Assembly (NCBI GenBank): GCA_023105745.1
Contig: JALGQZ010000008.1
Location: 23,566,866 to 23,630,865 of the forward strand
Length of the DNA stretch: 64,000 nucleotides
Source: Austropuccinia psidii
Lineage: Eukaryota > Basidiomycota > Pucciniomycetes > Pucciniales > Sphaerophragmiaceae
Direction of reading: 5' to 3'
In this document: one piece after another, positions 1 through 13,760 of the stretch
Layout of the letters: each line of letters starts with the position of its first letter
Position numbering within the stretch: position 1 is the first letter of the stretch
Translations under genes and position numbers: made by a program
Notes under the pieces: model-generated
Told to the model about the DNA's origin: nothing
Databases searched by the model: none
The model's input: the letters and a program-made list of their open reading frames with translations, nothing else

Positions 1-222
1 TGGACACCAATTGCCACCCAGAGGAGTAGAAAACCACAAAGCTCTGCATCAATACAAGGTAAACCAACCTTAATCACTTGTACAGGGAAGATTACAATAA
101 TTAACCCAGTTGTAACCTCTAAAGATAAATTGCTCAAAGAAGTAGACAATAAATCCGTACAAGGCACAGTCAAAGTTAAATACCCTAAGAACATTAAGTT
201 GTTGACTTCTTGCAAACACTGA
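1..222 (+). pseudogene. ORF0 of gypsy copy A (3' part)
   Basis: The frame is open from base 1 to a TGA at 220-222 and matches the C-terminal two thirds of the 98-residue ORF0 of copy B, including a shared [20 protein letters not shown] core and the final CKH. The stop is followed after one base by the Gag-Pol ATG at 224, the same TGA-T-ATG spacing as in copy B. The protein is small, basic and lysine-rich; I do not recognise a family. The 5' end is outside the window. Confidence 0.6.
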
Positions 223-223
223 T

Positions 224-3200
224 ATGTCACCTGTACACCTCAGGAACCTTGGAATCCCAAGGAACCAGCTAGAGGACAGAGAAGGCCTGTCCAGAACCAG
301 AAGACCTAGAAGAGGACACCTTGGACACAGTGGTGGGTGGCAAAACATTGAGGGAGATCATACTAACTCTGCCATTCACTTTCCAATTCAACAGAAACCC
401 CAACCCAGAGGACTGGAAGGATATGGATCAAGTTCTTCAGCTCCACAAAATCCTCAAAGATCTTTTCCAATGGAGAACGGACAACAAGAGGTTCAACCTA
501 GCATCCCACTGGGCAGAACTTGGAGCAAGTCTCCAGAAGATATTCCTCAGAGAGATACCCTTCAAAGACCTTATTGAGATCACCAAAGGTTGGAAGCCCA
601 CCAGGAGGTTCAGACTCCTGGAGTAGAGGGAAACCAGGATAAGGGAGAATCAAGCCACTATCAAAGCTATGGAAGAACAGCTGAACCAGACAGGGCCTAC
701 TCTGATTCCTTCAGGCTCCCAAGGAGTAGACCAAAACAGCTCTCCAGTGGCCTCACACCATTCAGGCACCAACAGATCAGTAGCCAAGAGTCACCATTCT
801 TCACAATTCCAGGTAGTTTCTGGGAGAAGACGAGGATAGAAGGGCAAAAACAAGACATATTCCAGCCAAAGGCAGAAAGAGTCAGACCCAATGATCCAGA
901 AGCTGTTTGACTTGGTGAAAGAAGTACACAGGAGCCAGAAATAGCTGTAAATACTTCTAAAATTAGTAGCCCCACTAATAGAAATATTACCCCCACTCAG
1001 ATAGAACATAATGTTGTTACACCTGATAGTAACCTAGAAATTGGCAAACTGTGGTTACAAATGTCCCATTTTGCAGTGCAAACTCAAAAACACCTTGATT
1101 ATTTCAAGAGACTGAATGAGAGATTGCAAAGAAATGAAATCTTACAAGAGGCTACAATTAAAGCCATCCAAGAGAGCTGTGCTCAATTGAGCAAAGGCTC
1201 TGAAGAAACCAACAAAAGAATTCATCAACTCTTTGAAGAGAAAATCTACTGCAAAAGGGACAGGAATTTTCTGGATGGGGACATAAGAAAATTGTTTAAT
1301 TTCTACCAGAACATGAATCCCAAACCACAAGTCCATGCTTTGGATGATCCTTAACACCAAGAAGAAATCAAACCAGATTCCCTATTGGGGAATGAGGCAA
1401 GATCTCCATCTCAATACAAAGATAGAAATTATATGTCTTATTCTGAGAGGGAAGCCTTTGAATAGCTTCCAGAGGCCTCCAGCTTGCTCTAATTCTCTGG
1501 AACAGGAGAATATTATCGTATGGAACTCATTGATTATATTGATGGAATCTTCATTGATGTACCAAGCATACCAGTTTACTGGATTACTGCTAGACTTAAT
1601 ACAGCATTCAAAGGTCATGCTAGTATATGGTACACCAGATGAAGAAAATCCATGGTGGAAGAGTCATATTATCCAAAAGTACAGAAATGGTACTTGGATA
1701 TGGAAAAAGAGCATGCCATTTAAAAATGACAAGTACTCTGTGGACAAACATCCATATGAGTGGTGTCTTAGACAGTCTAAAAGACTTAAAGCCATTGATC
1801 CTCAAATTAATATTCAGACAAGGAACCACAAACTCCTGACACAAATGGCAGGGGAGCTAGAGCATGCACTAGAATGCAGATGCAACCAAAGCTGCACTCT
1901 AGATTACATTGAAAAAACTTTACAAGATGTAAGGAAAAGAACAAATATAGGGAAATATTCGCAACTTAGAAGTAGTTTCAAAGAGAAACAACCTTCCAGG
2001 GTAGACTTCAAAGACAATCCCAAAGGAAAAATGGCAGAAGTGACCAAGAAGAAAAATACTTGTCACAATTTCGGCTCAACAGACCACTATGCCAATAACT
2101 GTCTAAAGGAAAAGAAATTCTATGCCATTGAGCAATTCCCAGAGGAGGAATCCCCAACAGAGGATTCTGAATCAGACTCTATGGGTGATGCCATCAGAGA
2201 ACAATCTGATGATGTCCACAACCCAAGAGAAGAATTCCTAGTGGAGTACCAAGAGGAAACACAAATAGAAATTCAGGACATACAGTTAGGGGCAGGCATT
2301 CCACAAGTTACTTAAAACAAAATCTTGTGTAAACACACACAAGATGCACAAACATTCCTAGTCACACCAGCTAAAGTAATGGCATATATACATGGGACAG
2401 CCACAAAGATGACTGTTTGTATTGACAATGCTCAACACCCATTGATCATTGACAGTACTGCCCACTGCTCACTAGTGGCCAGAACCCATCTGGATGATCA
2501 CTTCCCAAATTGGGAAACACAACTTTTGCCAACCAAGGCAATGAGCTTCAAAAGTGCATCAGGGAAGATGACATCCATTGGGACAATTATCAAAGAGATA
2601 ATAAGACCCCATAGGAAAGGTAATATCAGACTCAACCCAGAGTTTGTTGTGCTTTAAGATTCCCGCATCCAAGGGCTTTTAAGGGGGACAGACTACCAGA
2701 GGATGTATGGCATTGATATTTACAATAGTAAAAACAGGAATCTTAGGATTGGTACAAAAAAGGAAAAGAAATTTCCACTTGATATATACCAAATATCTAC
2801 CCATGACCCTCTGGAAAAACTACTGAATGAATTTAGAGAGGGCAAATTCAGAACTACCCTCACCAGCAAACAGAAACTTAGTTTACTGAAAATTCTGAGA
2901 AAAAATAGACCAGCATTTGCCATTGGTGAAGAAACCTTAGGAAAAATCAGAGGCCATCATATAGAACTATATCTGAATGTGGAAAGACCCTATCCACCCA
3001 TGCTTAGAATACCTCCATACCCAGAATGTCTGGAAACTAGGAAGGAAAATGAGAAAAACATCAAGGAACTCCTAGACATGGATGTCATTAGGAAGATAGG
3101 ACACAATGAAATAGTGGAAATCACCACTCCTGTTGTTATCACTTAGCATGATGGAAAATCTAGGTTGTGTGGGAACTTCAGAGCTCTGAATAGCTACAAA

Positions 3201-6020
3201 AAAGCAGACAGGTACCCTATACCAAGGATACCTCATGCCATGGACAAGCTGGCAAAAGCCAAATATATAACCAAAACACATTGTATGAAAGGCTTCCACC
3301 AGAATGTAGTTAGACCAAACTCCATGAAGCTACTCAGAATCATATGTCATATGGGTATATATGAGTACAACAGGATGCCATTTGGCATCAAAAATGCACC
3401 ACCCCACTTCCAAAAGAGGATGGACACAATATTATAACAAGAAATATTGGAAGGCTGGATTGTAGTATATATTTATGACATAATTATATACTCAGAGACA
3501 TGGGAAGACCATGTGCAGTACATAGACAGAGTACTAAGTAAATTCACACCCATAAATCTGAAAATTTCACTTAAAAAGTCCAATTCTGGCCCACAAGAAT
3601 TACAGGCGCTGGGACATAAAGTCTCAGGACTTAGTCCGGCCATAGAACAGAATAAATTAGCAGCAGTACCAAAGAACATCAAAGAGATGCAATCTTTTCT
3701 TGGGTTTGCTAGCTACTACAGGAAACACATCAAAAACTTTGCCCACATAACTAGTAGTCTATACAAGTTATGTTTAAAAGATGTAGTTTTTGAAATTACT
3801 AAAGAAAGAAGGGATGCATATGAGAGGATAAAACATTAACTAACTAATGCACCTGTGCTCATCTTACCTGACTTTGAACTACCATTTATGTTATATATAG
3901 ATGCAACCTGTAGCCAAGGCTTAGGGGCATCCCTTCACCAGAGACAAATTGTAGATGGTGAACCAAGAGAGGGAGTAATATTCTACATCTCTAGGAAACT
4001 GAAATATTTAGAAGCCAGGTATGGGGCAACCCAGACTGACTGTATATGTTTAGTCTGAGGTCTAGAGAAATTCCACTATTATTTGGAAGGTGGAGTCTTT
4101 GAAGTCTACAAATACTTCACAGCCTTGAAGTCTTTATTTAATATGAAGACTACCAATAGACACATGTTGAGGTGGAAAATAGCCATCCAGAAGTATAGAG
4201 GCAATATGACCATCATATACAAGGAGGGTAAACGCCACACCAATTCATATGGTCTCAGAAGATGGCCACTGGATAATGTCAAAGGCAACCCAGCTTATGA
4301 CCCTGAAGTAGCAGCAAAGATTCCTATGCACTTTATGGAAATAGATAGGAGGAAGAACTTCAGAATTTCTGAATGGGAACCAGGAAGTGGTACCCCAAAC
4401 AGTGGAGACACTGATTCAGAAGGAACAGAAACTCCCATATTGGGAATAAGCTCCTCAGAACTGCATAATGAGTTCTTCAGTGCAGTAATGAAGACCTATG
4501 CCAAACATAAACAGTGTGGCATACTGTTGCAACTCCTTCAACAGAAGTACAGGAGCTCAGAGCTGGAATTCCAGTTAGAAGGACCCTGGCTGAGGGATTA
4601 TAAGGACAACAAGTTTTTCCTTATAGATGGCCTGCTCTATCATAGAGAAAAGCACACAAGTGCAAGAACAGTGATAGACAGAAACCATATATCCCTGATC
4701 CTACAGGAATGTCATGACTGCCCCTATATGGGACATATGAGTGAAGACAGGACCAAGGAAAGGGTAGGAAGCAAAGCATGGTGGCCCAAATGGCAATAAG
4801 AGTTGAGTGAGTACATCAACACTTGTGATGATGCCAGAAGGCAAACAGAAAACATGGGAAGAAGTATGGGCTAATTCAACACATAGAAGAACGCAAACAC
4901 CCATGGGAAACCATCAACATGGACTGGGTCACAGGACTTGTCCCAGGAGGCAGAGAAAACTTCAATTCTTTCCTGATCATAGTTCATAGGTTCAGTAAAA
5001 GTGTGAGGTGCCTACCATGTCACAAGGAGGACACTGAAATGGATACAGATTTGTTATTTTGGAATAACATCATATCCACAAGTTGAGTCCCAAAAATCAT
5101 TATTAGTGACAGGGACCCAAAATTTACATCAGAATTTTGGATCAACATCTATGACATGCTAGGTACAAAACTTTCATTCTCCACATCTTACCACCCACAG
5201 ACAGATGGTTTAGCTGAAAGGATGATCCAGACCATGCAACATATTATCAGGAGATTCTGTGCATATGGAATGGAATAAAAGGACCATGAAGGATATACCC
5301 ATGACTGGATTACCCTACTACCAGCAGTCCAACTGGCCTACAAAAACAGTGAGCACTCTACCACAGGGAAATCACTCTCCCTGGTAGAAAAAGGATGTAA
5401 CCCCCTATTGCCTGTGGATCACCTGAAGAATAATATTCTGACTATCCACCCAACAGCCAATGACTTCCATGATATGTGGAAGAGGGCTTGTGATACAGCT
5501 GCTAAATGCATAGCTGAGGAAAAAGAACACAACAAACAGAGGTGGGAAAAATCCCATATGGAACCTGACTTTAAAGAAGGGGACCAAGTGCTAGTGTCCA
5601 CTCTCAACTTCAACAATCTTTAGGGACCTAGAAAGATGATAGACTCATTTTTAGGGCCCTTCACTATCATTAAATTGATTGGGAAAATGAAGTGGAAGTC
5701 AAAATCACAGAGGAATTTTCTAGGAAACACCCAGTATTCCAAATTAGTTTGGTTAAGCCATACTTCCAAACAGAGGAGGACAAGTTCCCCTCCAGGAAGA
5801 AAAATCCCACTCCACCAGAAAGAGTGGAAGCAGAAGACTCCCCTGTCCCTGTGAAGAAAATCATCAAGGCCAGGAAGATGAGACTGAATGGTAAAGACCA
5901 GAGACAATGCTTGGTCAGATTAAAAAACCAGACAGATGACAAATATAAATGGTTGGCAGAAGAGCCCACACCAGATAGAAACCTTCATCTAAGGAGATTC
6001 AGAGCCTCCCGGTGGACTTA
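224..6020 (+). pseudogene. Gag-Pol of gypsy copy A, broken by many stops and frameshifts
   Basis: Successive reading-frame fragments reproduce the whole polyprotein of copy B: N-terminal low-complexity region, capsid-like part, zinc knuckle (first Cys pair damaged, CHNF), aspartic protease, RT, RNase H, integrase and chromodomain-like tail. Nonsense changes include TGG to TAG near 3,144 and a CAA-type codon to TAA at about 4,797. The protease DSG is changed to DST near 2,451. The RT motif YIDD reads YIYD near 3,469. The integrase SDRDPKF and [10 protein letters not shown] stretches are still visible near 5,106-5,220. These lesions rule out activity; collinearity makes the identity certain. 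Confidence 0.92.
321..944 (+). pseudogene. Overprinted ORF1 of gypsy copy A
   Basis: In a frame different from Gag-Pol, a protein about 80% identical to ORF1 of copy B is readable (DTVVGGKTLREII, then [15 protein letters not shown] and [14 protein letters not shown]). A TAG at about 624 interrupts it, but the matching residues resume and run to a TAG at 942-944, the position equivalent to the copy B stop. Another stop lies near 269. The ATG found at 26,995 in copy B is TTG here, so the start is not conserved although the frame is. Confidence 0.6.
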
Positions 6021-6048
6021 GCAGTCTCATTAATGATGAGCCTTTTTT

Positions 6049-6060
6049 GGAGGGAGGGTG
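6049..6060 (+). other. Polypurine tract of gypsy copy A
   Basis: A purine-rich run (GGAGGGAGGGTG) directly abuts the 3' LTR start TGTCAG. This is the expected plus-strand priming site for reverse transcription of LTR retrotransposons, and copy B has the equivalent site. Confidence 0.75.
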
Positions 6061-7498
6061 TGTCAGCCTGTGACTCAAAACCAGAGCACAAGCATGACAG
6101 CCAAATACCATAAACCAATGGTAAAGCCAAGATACTACCAAAACATGGTACTGAGCCAAATCAGCTCAAAAGGTATCAAACAAAAGAGGAAGTGCACCAA
6201 TTTTCAAATACACAAGTCCCACCATCATAGGACAAGGAATAACCAATTTATTCCTGCTCAAAGTTGTTGCTGAGCATAAACCTTATTTTTCACCTCTCAT
6301 CTGAAATCCAGAGGAAGAGATTTAAAGGAATTGAATGGTATTCAAATTGAAGCTCTAGGCCAGGGCTATCCAATGGTACTAGCCAAACTGAGCTAGCATA
6401 AAAATTACGGGAGTTATGGCCAAAATAAGGTCAAATAAGGGTGAACAAAATATTCACCTCTAATCTAACTTCTAAAGCTTTAGTGTGAGATAGCTAGAGT
6501 GTGGTCCTTTTGGAAATAGAACAATCAGGGATATATGATGGTTCCTTTCTTTTCTCTATCTCTCATCTAGAACAAAAGTCATGGAGCAAATAAGCTCCAT
6601 ACAGATATTGAGAAAATCATATGTATGAATAACAAAGCTTGTACATGGTATAACTTTGCCATATTTAATGTTACCCATACCAAGTAAGGTACCATTGTGT
6701 AGATCGCATCCAGGACCACACAATTAGCCAAATTTGAGCTCAATATCTCAAAAACTGACAAAGCTATAACAGCTCTAAGGGTAAAATCCCACAATTGGGC
6801 CAATACACCTTTACTGTGGGATAATATCCCACAACCATGCTTTTGAGGTGTCAAATAGACAAATAGACATGTTTATACTTCAATAAATCATAGTTCACTC
6901 AATACTGGGGTCTCATACAGGTTCTGCACAGCATTCTACCTTTCATACACATCAGAAGAGGGCTGTGTGGTCCCCAGATGAAAATGTTCACCCTGTATTG
7001 GTTAAAACTGCCCAGATGTGGTTTTAAAACCACATCTGAGCCCAATAGAGTGTATAAAGGCTTTTTGGAAACCACAAGCCAGTACTCTGAAGTGGAAAAC
7101 ATTTCATTTCCTCTACATGGATGGTCTAGAGGCCCATTCCACCCCATTTTAGGATAAAAGGAGGCCGTTTCTCCAGTAGAAAAGGTTTCATCATCCTTCT
7201 CTTGAATTCCTATGTAGTACAACTGTCAAAAATAGTTATAATCTTGGAAAATAATCAGTTTATACTTTAAAATTTAGTATTGTAGCTCTTATTATAGTAA
7301 CCCAACTGGTAAAACTTCACATAGGGCTTTCAAAAGCGCTCACCACCACTATTTAATACTAGTCAAGCCCTTACCACTGTATTTTCAACCTCTATTATCT
7401 ATAATCCAACCATTCTTTTAATTAATTTTACCATTTCACAGTCATATTTAAAGCTGTAAATAGCCTTATTACACCTTCATCATAGACTCAGCCTGACA
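6061..7498 (+). repeat. 3' LTR of gypsy copy A (1,438 bp)
   Basis: It begins TGTCAGCCTG and ends CAGCCTGACA, so the ends form the short inverted repeat TGTCAG/CTGACA. It aligns along its length with the 1,440-bp LTRs of copy B but with many substitutions. It includes the GGATAAAAGGAGG stretch near 7,152, a possible TATA-like promoter element. Confidence 0.92.
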
Positions 7499-10080
7499 AT
7501 TCTGGTTCACAAATAATGGGAATTTCCAGGACTTTCCTTTGGTATATGGCACTTTCTTGTGTGGATTCTGTTCCACTGGGGACTTTTCTCCTCCTTTTCC
7601 CCTTTTTGGGCTCATTTCTACTTCTGAGTCCACCTACATCTTATTGGTAGCAGTATTTGGAAACTCTTCTAGTATTCATTTTGAAAAATAAAGATATTAT
7701 GAAAGATATCAGAAAAAAACCAATAAAAAATTGTTTTTATGGATGTTTAACAAAATTCCTTGAATTCAGAAACCCAAATGGTGGGTCCTGGAAAATCCAA
7801 TTTCTTCGGTTTTCTTTTCTTGTTTAGTATATTTTTTGGAGAAGGTTGACAATTTTCTTTCACCAAAATTTCAACAGTGTTTTGGTTATCCTCTTTTGGG
7901 TTGTTTTCAAACACTCAAAAGTAAAAATGAATATAATCCTCTTCATAAGAAGTGTTTTTTGATAAGTATATGGTAATTTCCACTCAAAAGTTTCTTTTCA
8001 TCTTTTTATATAATAGAAATAAGTGGAAAAAGGAATAACATTATTTTTATTTATTTTTATTTTTTAATTCTATCTTTTAATTTTTTGAACAAAATGAATA
8101 TGATTATTTAGTTAAATTATAATATATATCTATACTTTTGATTTATAAGTATCTTATTTGATCTCTGGATTCATTCAAAGAAGAGTCTTTCAAGTCTAAG
8201 GAGGTGAAAGTCCATTTTTAAGATAATACAATTACTTTCCAAATGCGTCAATATCTATCAAATTCAATAAATATAAGGTTATAATATAAATTATGATTAT
8301 CAATGTAATTTCTTATTGCATAAACCCAATTTGAATCTTTTTATAAGGTCTTTTGAGTAAATATCATTCACAGGCCCCAAATGTAAGGTTTTACTATGAA
8401 AGAAGAAGTAAAAATTACTCATAGTTTATTTATTGTAATTTGAATTTTGTAATAGACATGAAGAATAAAATCCAAAAAATCAGATTAATGAGGTATTATT
8501 ATAGCTATGGTTTGAAAATACTTTTTTTATTTAAAAATAATAAAATAATATAATTCATGACCATTTATTATTTTTACTAACAAATAATAGTGCATACAAA
8601 ATTTTTATTTAAAAATCAAAAACAATTTATAACAATATAATATTAAAGTTATTTATTAATATAAATAATATTAATATTAATAAAAAGGTTTTTAAAGAAT
8701 AATCATAGCGAAAAGTGTTATGATAAAAGAAAAGAGCCTACCTTTAACACCAAATATAATCATTCTGATTAATTTTACTTTAATAATTTCATTAAATTGC
8801 ATTTACAATAAAAAATAGAGAGAAAGAAAATTTTTACTATTTTTATGTGTATTGAATATAATTTTGTAAATTTTAACAAATAACAATAAAATATTGATAT
8901 CATCATGTAAAATTAGTAATTACTAAGAGATATGACTTTTGTATTTTATAATATAAGAGTTTATATATAAAAATAATAAAGGATGTTACCTTTTATTCAA
9001 TTTTTTATTGAATATCATGCATCTGAGGAGTGAACAGAGGAATAAGAGGTCCTTTTATGGTAAATATCCTTCCTTCTAGTAGACATGTACTGATATTATT
9101 CACTGAGCTGATCAATATTATAGAGCTGGGTGCTGATTACATTATTATTAAACCTTTTTATCTCATTATCATCCCATTTTTTAGAACTATCACTGTAGCT
9201 CTAATTTTCTTAACTCAAAAGCTGGGAATCTAACTCAATTTTAGGGATTAAAGTAGTTTTAAGCATAAAATACTTATATCCACAAGTTCTATCTGTTATT
9301 CAACTGTTAAGCTTAAAAAGAAAATTACAGTTGAAGATCAAAAATGATCATATTTATGCCTTAACTTGAATCCTTAATAGCTTTTGATTTTTTCATAAAA
9401 ATGCAATTCACAGAGTGAATTATGATAGCTTGGAATTTCCTTACCAATCTTTCAAGAGACCTTTTTTACATCATTAAAACTCTATTTTTGATGATTTTCC
9501 TTAGAATTCATATTTTCTGCTTAGACTTTCCATTTCACACTTTAAGACATTATTTAATAGGGTTATAACATGAATATCATGATAAAAATTATGTTATTCT
9601 TCACCTATGAGCTAGTAGACTTGTAATATAAACTTTTTTCAAGTTTGAACCACTATTAATTTGAAATGGTCAACTGTTTTTCCTATTTTAACCAATTTGC
9701 CTTATTATTCTTAACAGTTTTTATAACTTGCCAAATAAAGTTTGTATATTTATTCTCACACTTGCTTTTAAGTAACTTTGATTCTTAATTAAATACTCTT
9801 AAGTAGTATTTGAAACAATATGAGCTAAAAAATGAATATATGCACTGATCATAAAAGTGCATATATCCAGGTATCTCAGTAAGTATTGGGCTTACATATA
9901 TGGAATAAATAAGTAGTATATATATTTACTGATGGGGAATCCAATGGTGTAATTTCTTTCACATTCTTCTTCATTTAATTCTGATATAATCAAGATTTTA
10001 CACCTTTTTATGGCATTTTTTTAATTTTTATTCTTCAAATAAGCTTTATAATATTGTTTGTGACCTTTTTTGATATGTGG
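7499..10080. other. AT-rich stretch without a recognisable gene
   Basis: I see only long A/T runs and scattered short open frames. A 67-codon ORF at 9,030-9,233 is isoleucine-rich and matches nothing I recognise. The sequence is consistent with old, mutated transposon debris. Confidence 0.6.
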
Positions 10081-10084
10081 TTAT

Positions 10085-10735
10085 ATTTCAAAGTTTAACA
10101 CTAGCTTCAGTATAAAGACCACTTTCATATACTATTGCTCATACCAGGCCAACATCACAAGTACAATGGATAAAGGTTTCATGTCCTGCTTCAGCTTTTC
10201 CACCAAGAATATCATTAGGATATTTTATAAATGAAGTTTTTTATTACTTCAATGCTTTCATGAGCACCACTTCATGTTATGAAATTAGCATTTGCATTCC
10301 ACAGAAATCTGATCAGCTTCTTGCAATATAATACTATTTATAGTACACAGTTGTGGTAATTTTCTATGAAAATAAGATATAATGATTAATAACTGTACAA
10401 TTCGATGGCTTAGTATTCCCATGACTGAAAAATTTCAAACAATTACATATAGATCCAATTCACACTCTATGAGAACACTTTCTGTCACTTTTTCAGCTAG
10501 TTTGCATACAGAATATCAATGGTGAACATAAAAATCTATAAGCTATAAAGTTTAAAGAGGTTTTAAACTGAAAGAAATTTTTTACATACCAAGATTCCTC
10601 TACCTTCCTTCATTATTACCCTCCACATACTGTTGACTCATGCTTTGATTCTTGGGCTTGAGTATTGGAAAAATGATATGTCAGAAGAGATGTATAGTAT
10701 TAAGATATTTCAGTATAGTTGGAATTAACTTTCAC
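10085..10735. repeat. Dispersed fossil repeat (related to 45,200-45,800)
   Basis: Several blocks align with 45,200-45,800 in the same orientation: the 'aaatctgatca' to 'tatagtaca' block near 10,308-10,352 matches 45,353-45,390, and the 'ttcttgggcttgagtattggaaa' region near 10,650 matches 45,710-45,735. Both copies are AT-rich and full of stops in every frame. They look like remnants of one old transposon family; I could not name it from the translation. Confidence 0.5.
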
Positions 10736-12779
10736 TTCTTTAAAAAGGAAGGTATTTAATAATTGAATTTTAATTTAAGCCCTAATTCTTTTGAAAATTC
10801 TCACTACATGTATCCAGGATGCAATGACACAATCTCAGCTTGACCATTCTAGAATATCAAATTTTTCAACTACTCTTGCTTGAATGACTATTTACAAGCT
10901 TCAGGAGCTATACAGAAGGACTTTTTTTCACTGTTTCTTGTCACCTAGCTTAATTATCAGTCTCAATTTTATTCATTTTTCATCAAATTCACTGTGTAAT
11001 CCCAGCTGGATGAATTCCCTTAATTACTGAAAGCTTTTGCTAATATGTTTATATTTTTTGTTAAACTTTGCTTCTTTCCTAATTACCATGGAATAATTAT
11101 TTTCATTTTTAAGCTCAGTTAATATAATAATTCTATGAATTGATTCCATAATATAAGGCAACCATTTAATTTCCTCAGAACCTTTTTCATGCACAAAATC
11201 TTCCTTTAGCTGAATAATATGTGACTATTTGTTTTCCTGATTTTTTCCAAAGGATTTATTTAACTCAAATTCAATGAAAAAGCCAACATTGAAATTTTGT
11301 ATAAATAAGGAGTTAGAATCATATGTGTCTTCCAATAAAATTAGCTCACTCTAGTTACTCTTTGGTTTGTTAAAGTTAAATACCATAAATTCTTTACCAT
11401 TCCATTAACTGAGTAGGTAATGGCTATACTATAGCTTTCAGTTTTTGGATTACATTATATTTGATATAATGTATTAATGTTAAATAGCTTTTCTTGTATT
11501 ATATATAAAAACAGATGGTTCAGAATCCTAAACAGTTCTTTCATCACAACTCAGTAAAATGTCCTTTAATCCTAAAAGACTATTTTAATGATAGCTTTCC
11601 ATTTTTGAGTCTTGATAGGACTGAATTAATTAATTACTAAAAGCTTTATAGTTGCCTTACAGGAGCCATATGAATGAAAACTTAAAGCCATCAGTTCTTC
11701 AGCTGAAACTGTAAGCTAAATTTGAGGGTGAATGTGTTGAGCTTCAATTTAACATGTTTTTCTTAGACCAGTAGGAAATCTTCTAAATTTTGATCTCAAT
11801 TGTCCAGATAAAGTTCAATTATCTACATCAATCTCAAAAAACATGGTCCTACCAGGATTTTGGAAGAGAAACTCCTTGGTATCAGTTTAATTCAAACAAT
11901 TTTTGTTATTTTTCTTAAGCTTATGTCCTTTTCTTTCCTAGTTTCTTTCCGTTTATGATGAGAAGACTTATTTGAATCTCATAAAATGTTTGCATTACCT
12001 ATTATCTTATGATTCTGCTCTTGTGACACATGATTAGGGGATTCTATCTCTTTGTAGAGAAAATAAATCTAGCTGTATTCTTGATAGCCCTCTGAATGGT
12101 AGCTAAATATTCAAGAATTTTACAGTCCAAATCATCCTCTTTTTTTGACTCCTCAATCTCTTTTGAATCATTTTATGAGATCTTTTTATTATTCACAAAT
12201 CATAAAGTTATTTCCTCTTATTTCATATCCTCACTTAATTAATTATTTTCCCTTACCAACCTCTGAGATCCATCTATTATTATTATTTTGGTTGGTAGAG
12301 CCCCAATTAACTGGTATTATCTCTCTTAGCAATTTATATTTGTTTTCCATTTCTTTGAGATTCCTAAATCCTTTTTTTATGGATACTTACTTGTTCATAT
12401 TATTATATTTTTTAAGTCTTGAGGTATTTTTGACATATCCAATGAGGCCAAAATTAATCTGAAAGTAACTTTTCAAATTTAAGGGAATAATGAATTTTCA
12501 GGATGACTCTATGATATTTTCAAAGAAACTATAACTATGAGTGTGACAAAAAATTAGTAGTTACAAAAGGATTACTAGGGCTCTACTATCATAACATTGT
12601 GATTATGGATCTATTTAAAGCACTCTTTCCACTGATTATGAGTTTTTTTACCATAAAATTCACTACCATAATTAATTTTATAGCTATATCTGCTTGATTC
12701 TAAGAGTACCATAGCTTGGGGAAGCCTTACTAGGTAAGAATTCTGATTGAAAAAAAGTTAAGATTCTCTTTTGGTGAGG
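10736..12779. other. AT-rich stretch without a recognisable gene
   Basis: No coding signal, terminal repeat or structured repeat is recognised. The longest open frame (12,145-12,462) encodes a leucine/isoleucine/phenylalanine-rich string, as expected by chance from T-rich DNA. Confidence 0.55.
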
Positions 12780-13760
12780 AAGAGACCTCTTTTTTTCTTA
12801 CTCCAGGGTAGTTTGAGGTTATCTGCCTTTGCACACGACCACAGAGTGAATTCTTTCACTCCTTTGACTTACTTGTGGTCCAACAGGTTCAATAAATCAT
12901 TTTAATTGGCTTAACTGTGGGTTTTGGGCCACAAGTTGAGGATTTTACGCCATAGAGGGTGAAAAGCTTTTTTATAAGCTTTACAAACTACTTCTGGTGC
13001 TTCTTACATGTAAAAAGCTGCACATTAAATTTCTGGAGGCCTCTTATTCATCAGTTTATGAGTAATCAAAGGTCAATCATTTATTCAATAGCTTTGATGA
13101 CTCACAATTCCATTATCTGGGTGAGTATCCCACAGTACTAGGCTGTACAGGCGGGTGAGGTTATTTATAATCCAAATTTTGAGTAATAAACTGATAAAAA
13201 GCCTTTTGGTAATTTTTACACCTCTTAATTCAATTTTCTGTGATAGTATCCCACAATACCACTTGGTGTGGGATTGTAATGTTAAATCCTCAATAGATTT
13301 GTCAATTTTGAAGATATAGAGCTCAAGATTTGTTCAAATTTTAGCCAAAAGTGAGCTCTACAGCATGGTCATACCTATGACCCACTTCACTATAATCCTT
13401 TCAGATGTATACATGTGTAAATGATTTTCAATTTTCTGTAAGACAGTATTTTTCTTGTTTTGAGAGATAGGTACCACTAAATTTTGGTCTGTGCAAGATA
13501 CAGAGAAAAGGGTTACATTTTTATGTGTCCCTGATGTTTTACTTCCATAAAATACTCTTCTTTATATGGACAGCATCATAAATGTGAATATTAGATAAGA
13601 TGTGAAAAATGGCATTATTTTTCCAGGTTGTTCAAATAGTATTTGTGTGGTAATGTCTGATCCAATGGTGCTACAGTTTGGAAATAGTCACTTTGAATAG
13701 CCCTGATTGATAACTTTCATAAAAGACCCCTACTGGCTGGTCTGTTATTTAAACTATATA
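12780..13760 (-). repeat. Degraded gypsy-type LTR relic in reverse orientation
   Basis: Read on the minus strand, blocks occur in the same order as in the LTRs at 20,047 and 24,506. 'caatcagggctattca' lies near 13,700, a 'gagctctatatcttcaaaattg' type block near 13,300, 'atcccacaccaagtgg' near 13,260, and a second wording of the same block near 13,120. The fossil also has the paired 'ggccacaag' and 'cacttgtgg' motifs seen in the LTRs. I could not find clean TGTCAG/CTGACA ends, so the limits are approximate. Confidence 0.5.

Larger units (their letters stand above)
1..7498 (+). mobile_element. Ty3/gypsy LTR retrotransposon copy A, decayed, 5' truncated by the window edge
   Basis: The order ORF0 end, overlapping ORF1/Gag-Pol, protease, reverse transcriptase, RNase H, integrase, chromodomain-like tail, purine tract and 3' LTR is collinear with the intact copy at 24,506-34,190 and closely similar to it along its whole length. 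Coding regions carry many in-frame stops and frameshifts, and catalytic residues are damaged, so this copy cannot make its own proteins. The 5' LTR and start of ORF0 lie left of the window, so the target-site duplication cannot be checked. It serves as an older relative for judging which frames of copy B are conserved. Confidence 0.93.

Noticed and set aside
9030..9233. 67-codon isoleucine-rich ORF as a small membrane protein
   Set aside because: The composition is what random AT-rich DNA would give, and there is no conservation evidence.
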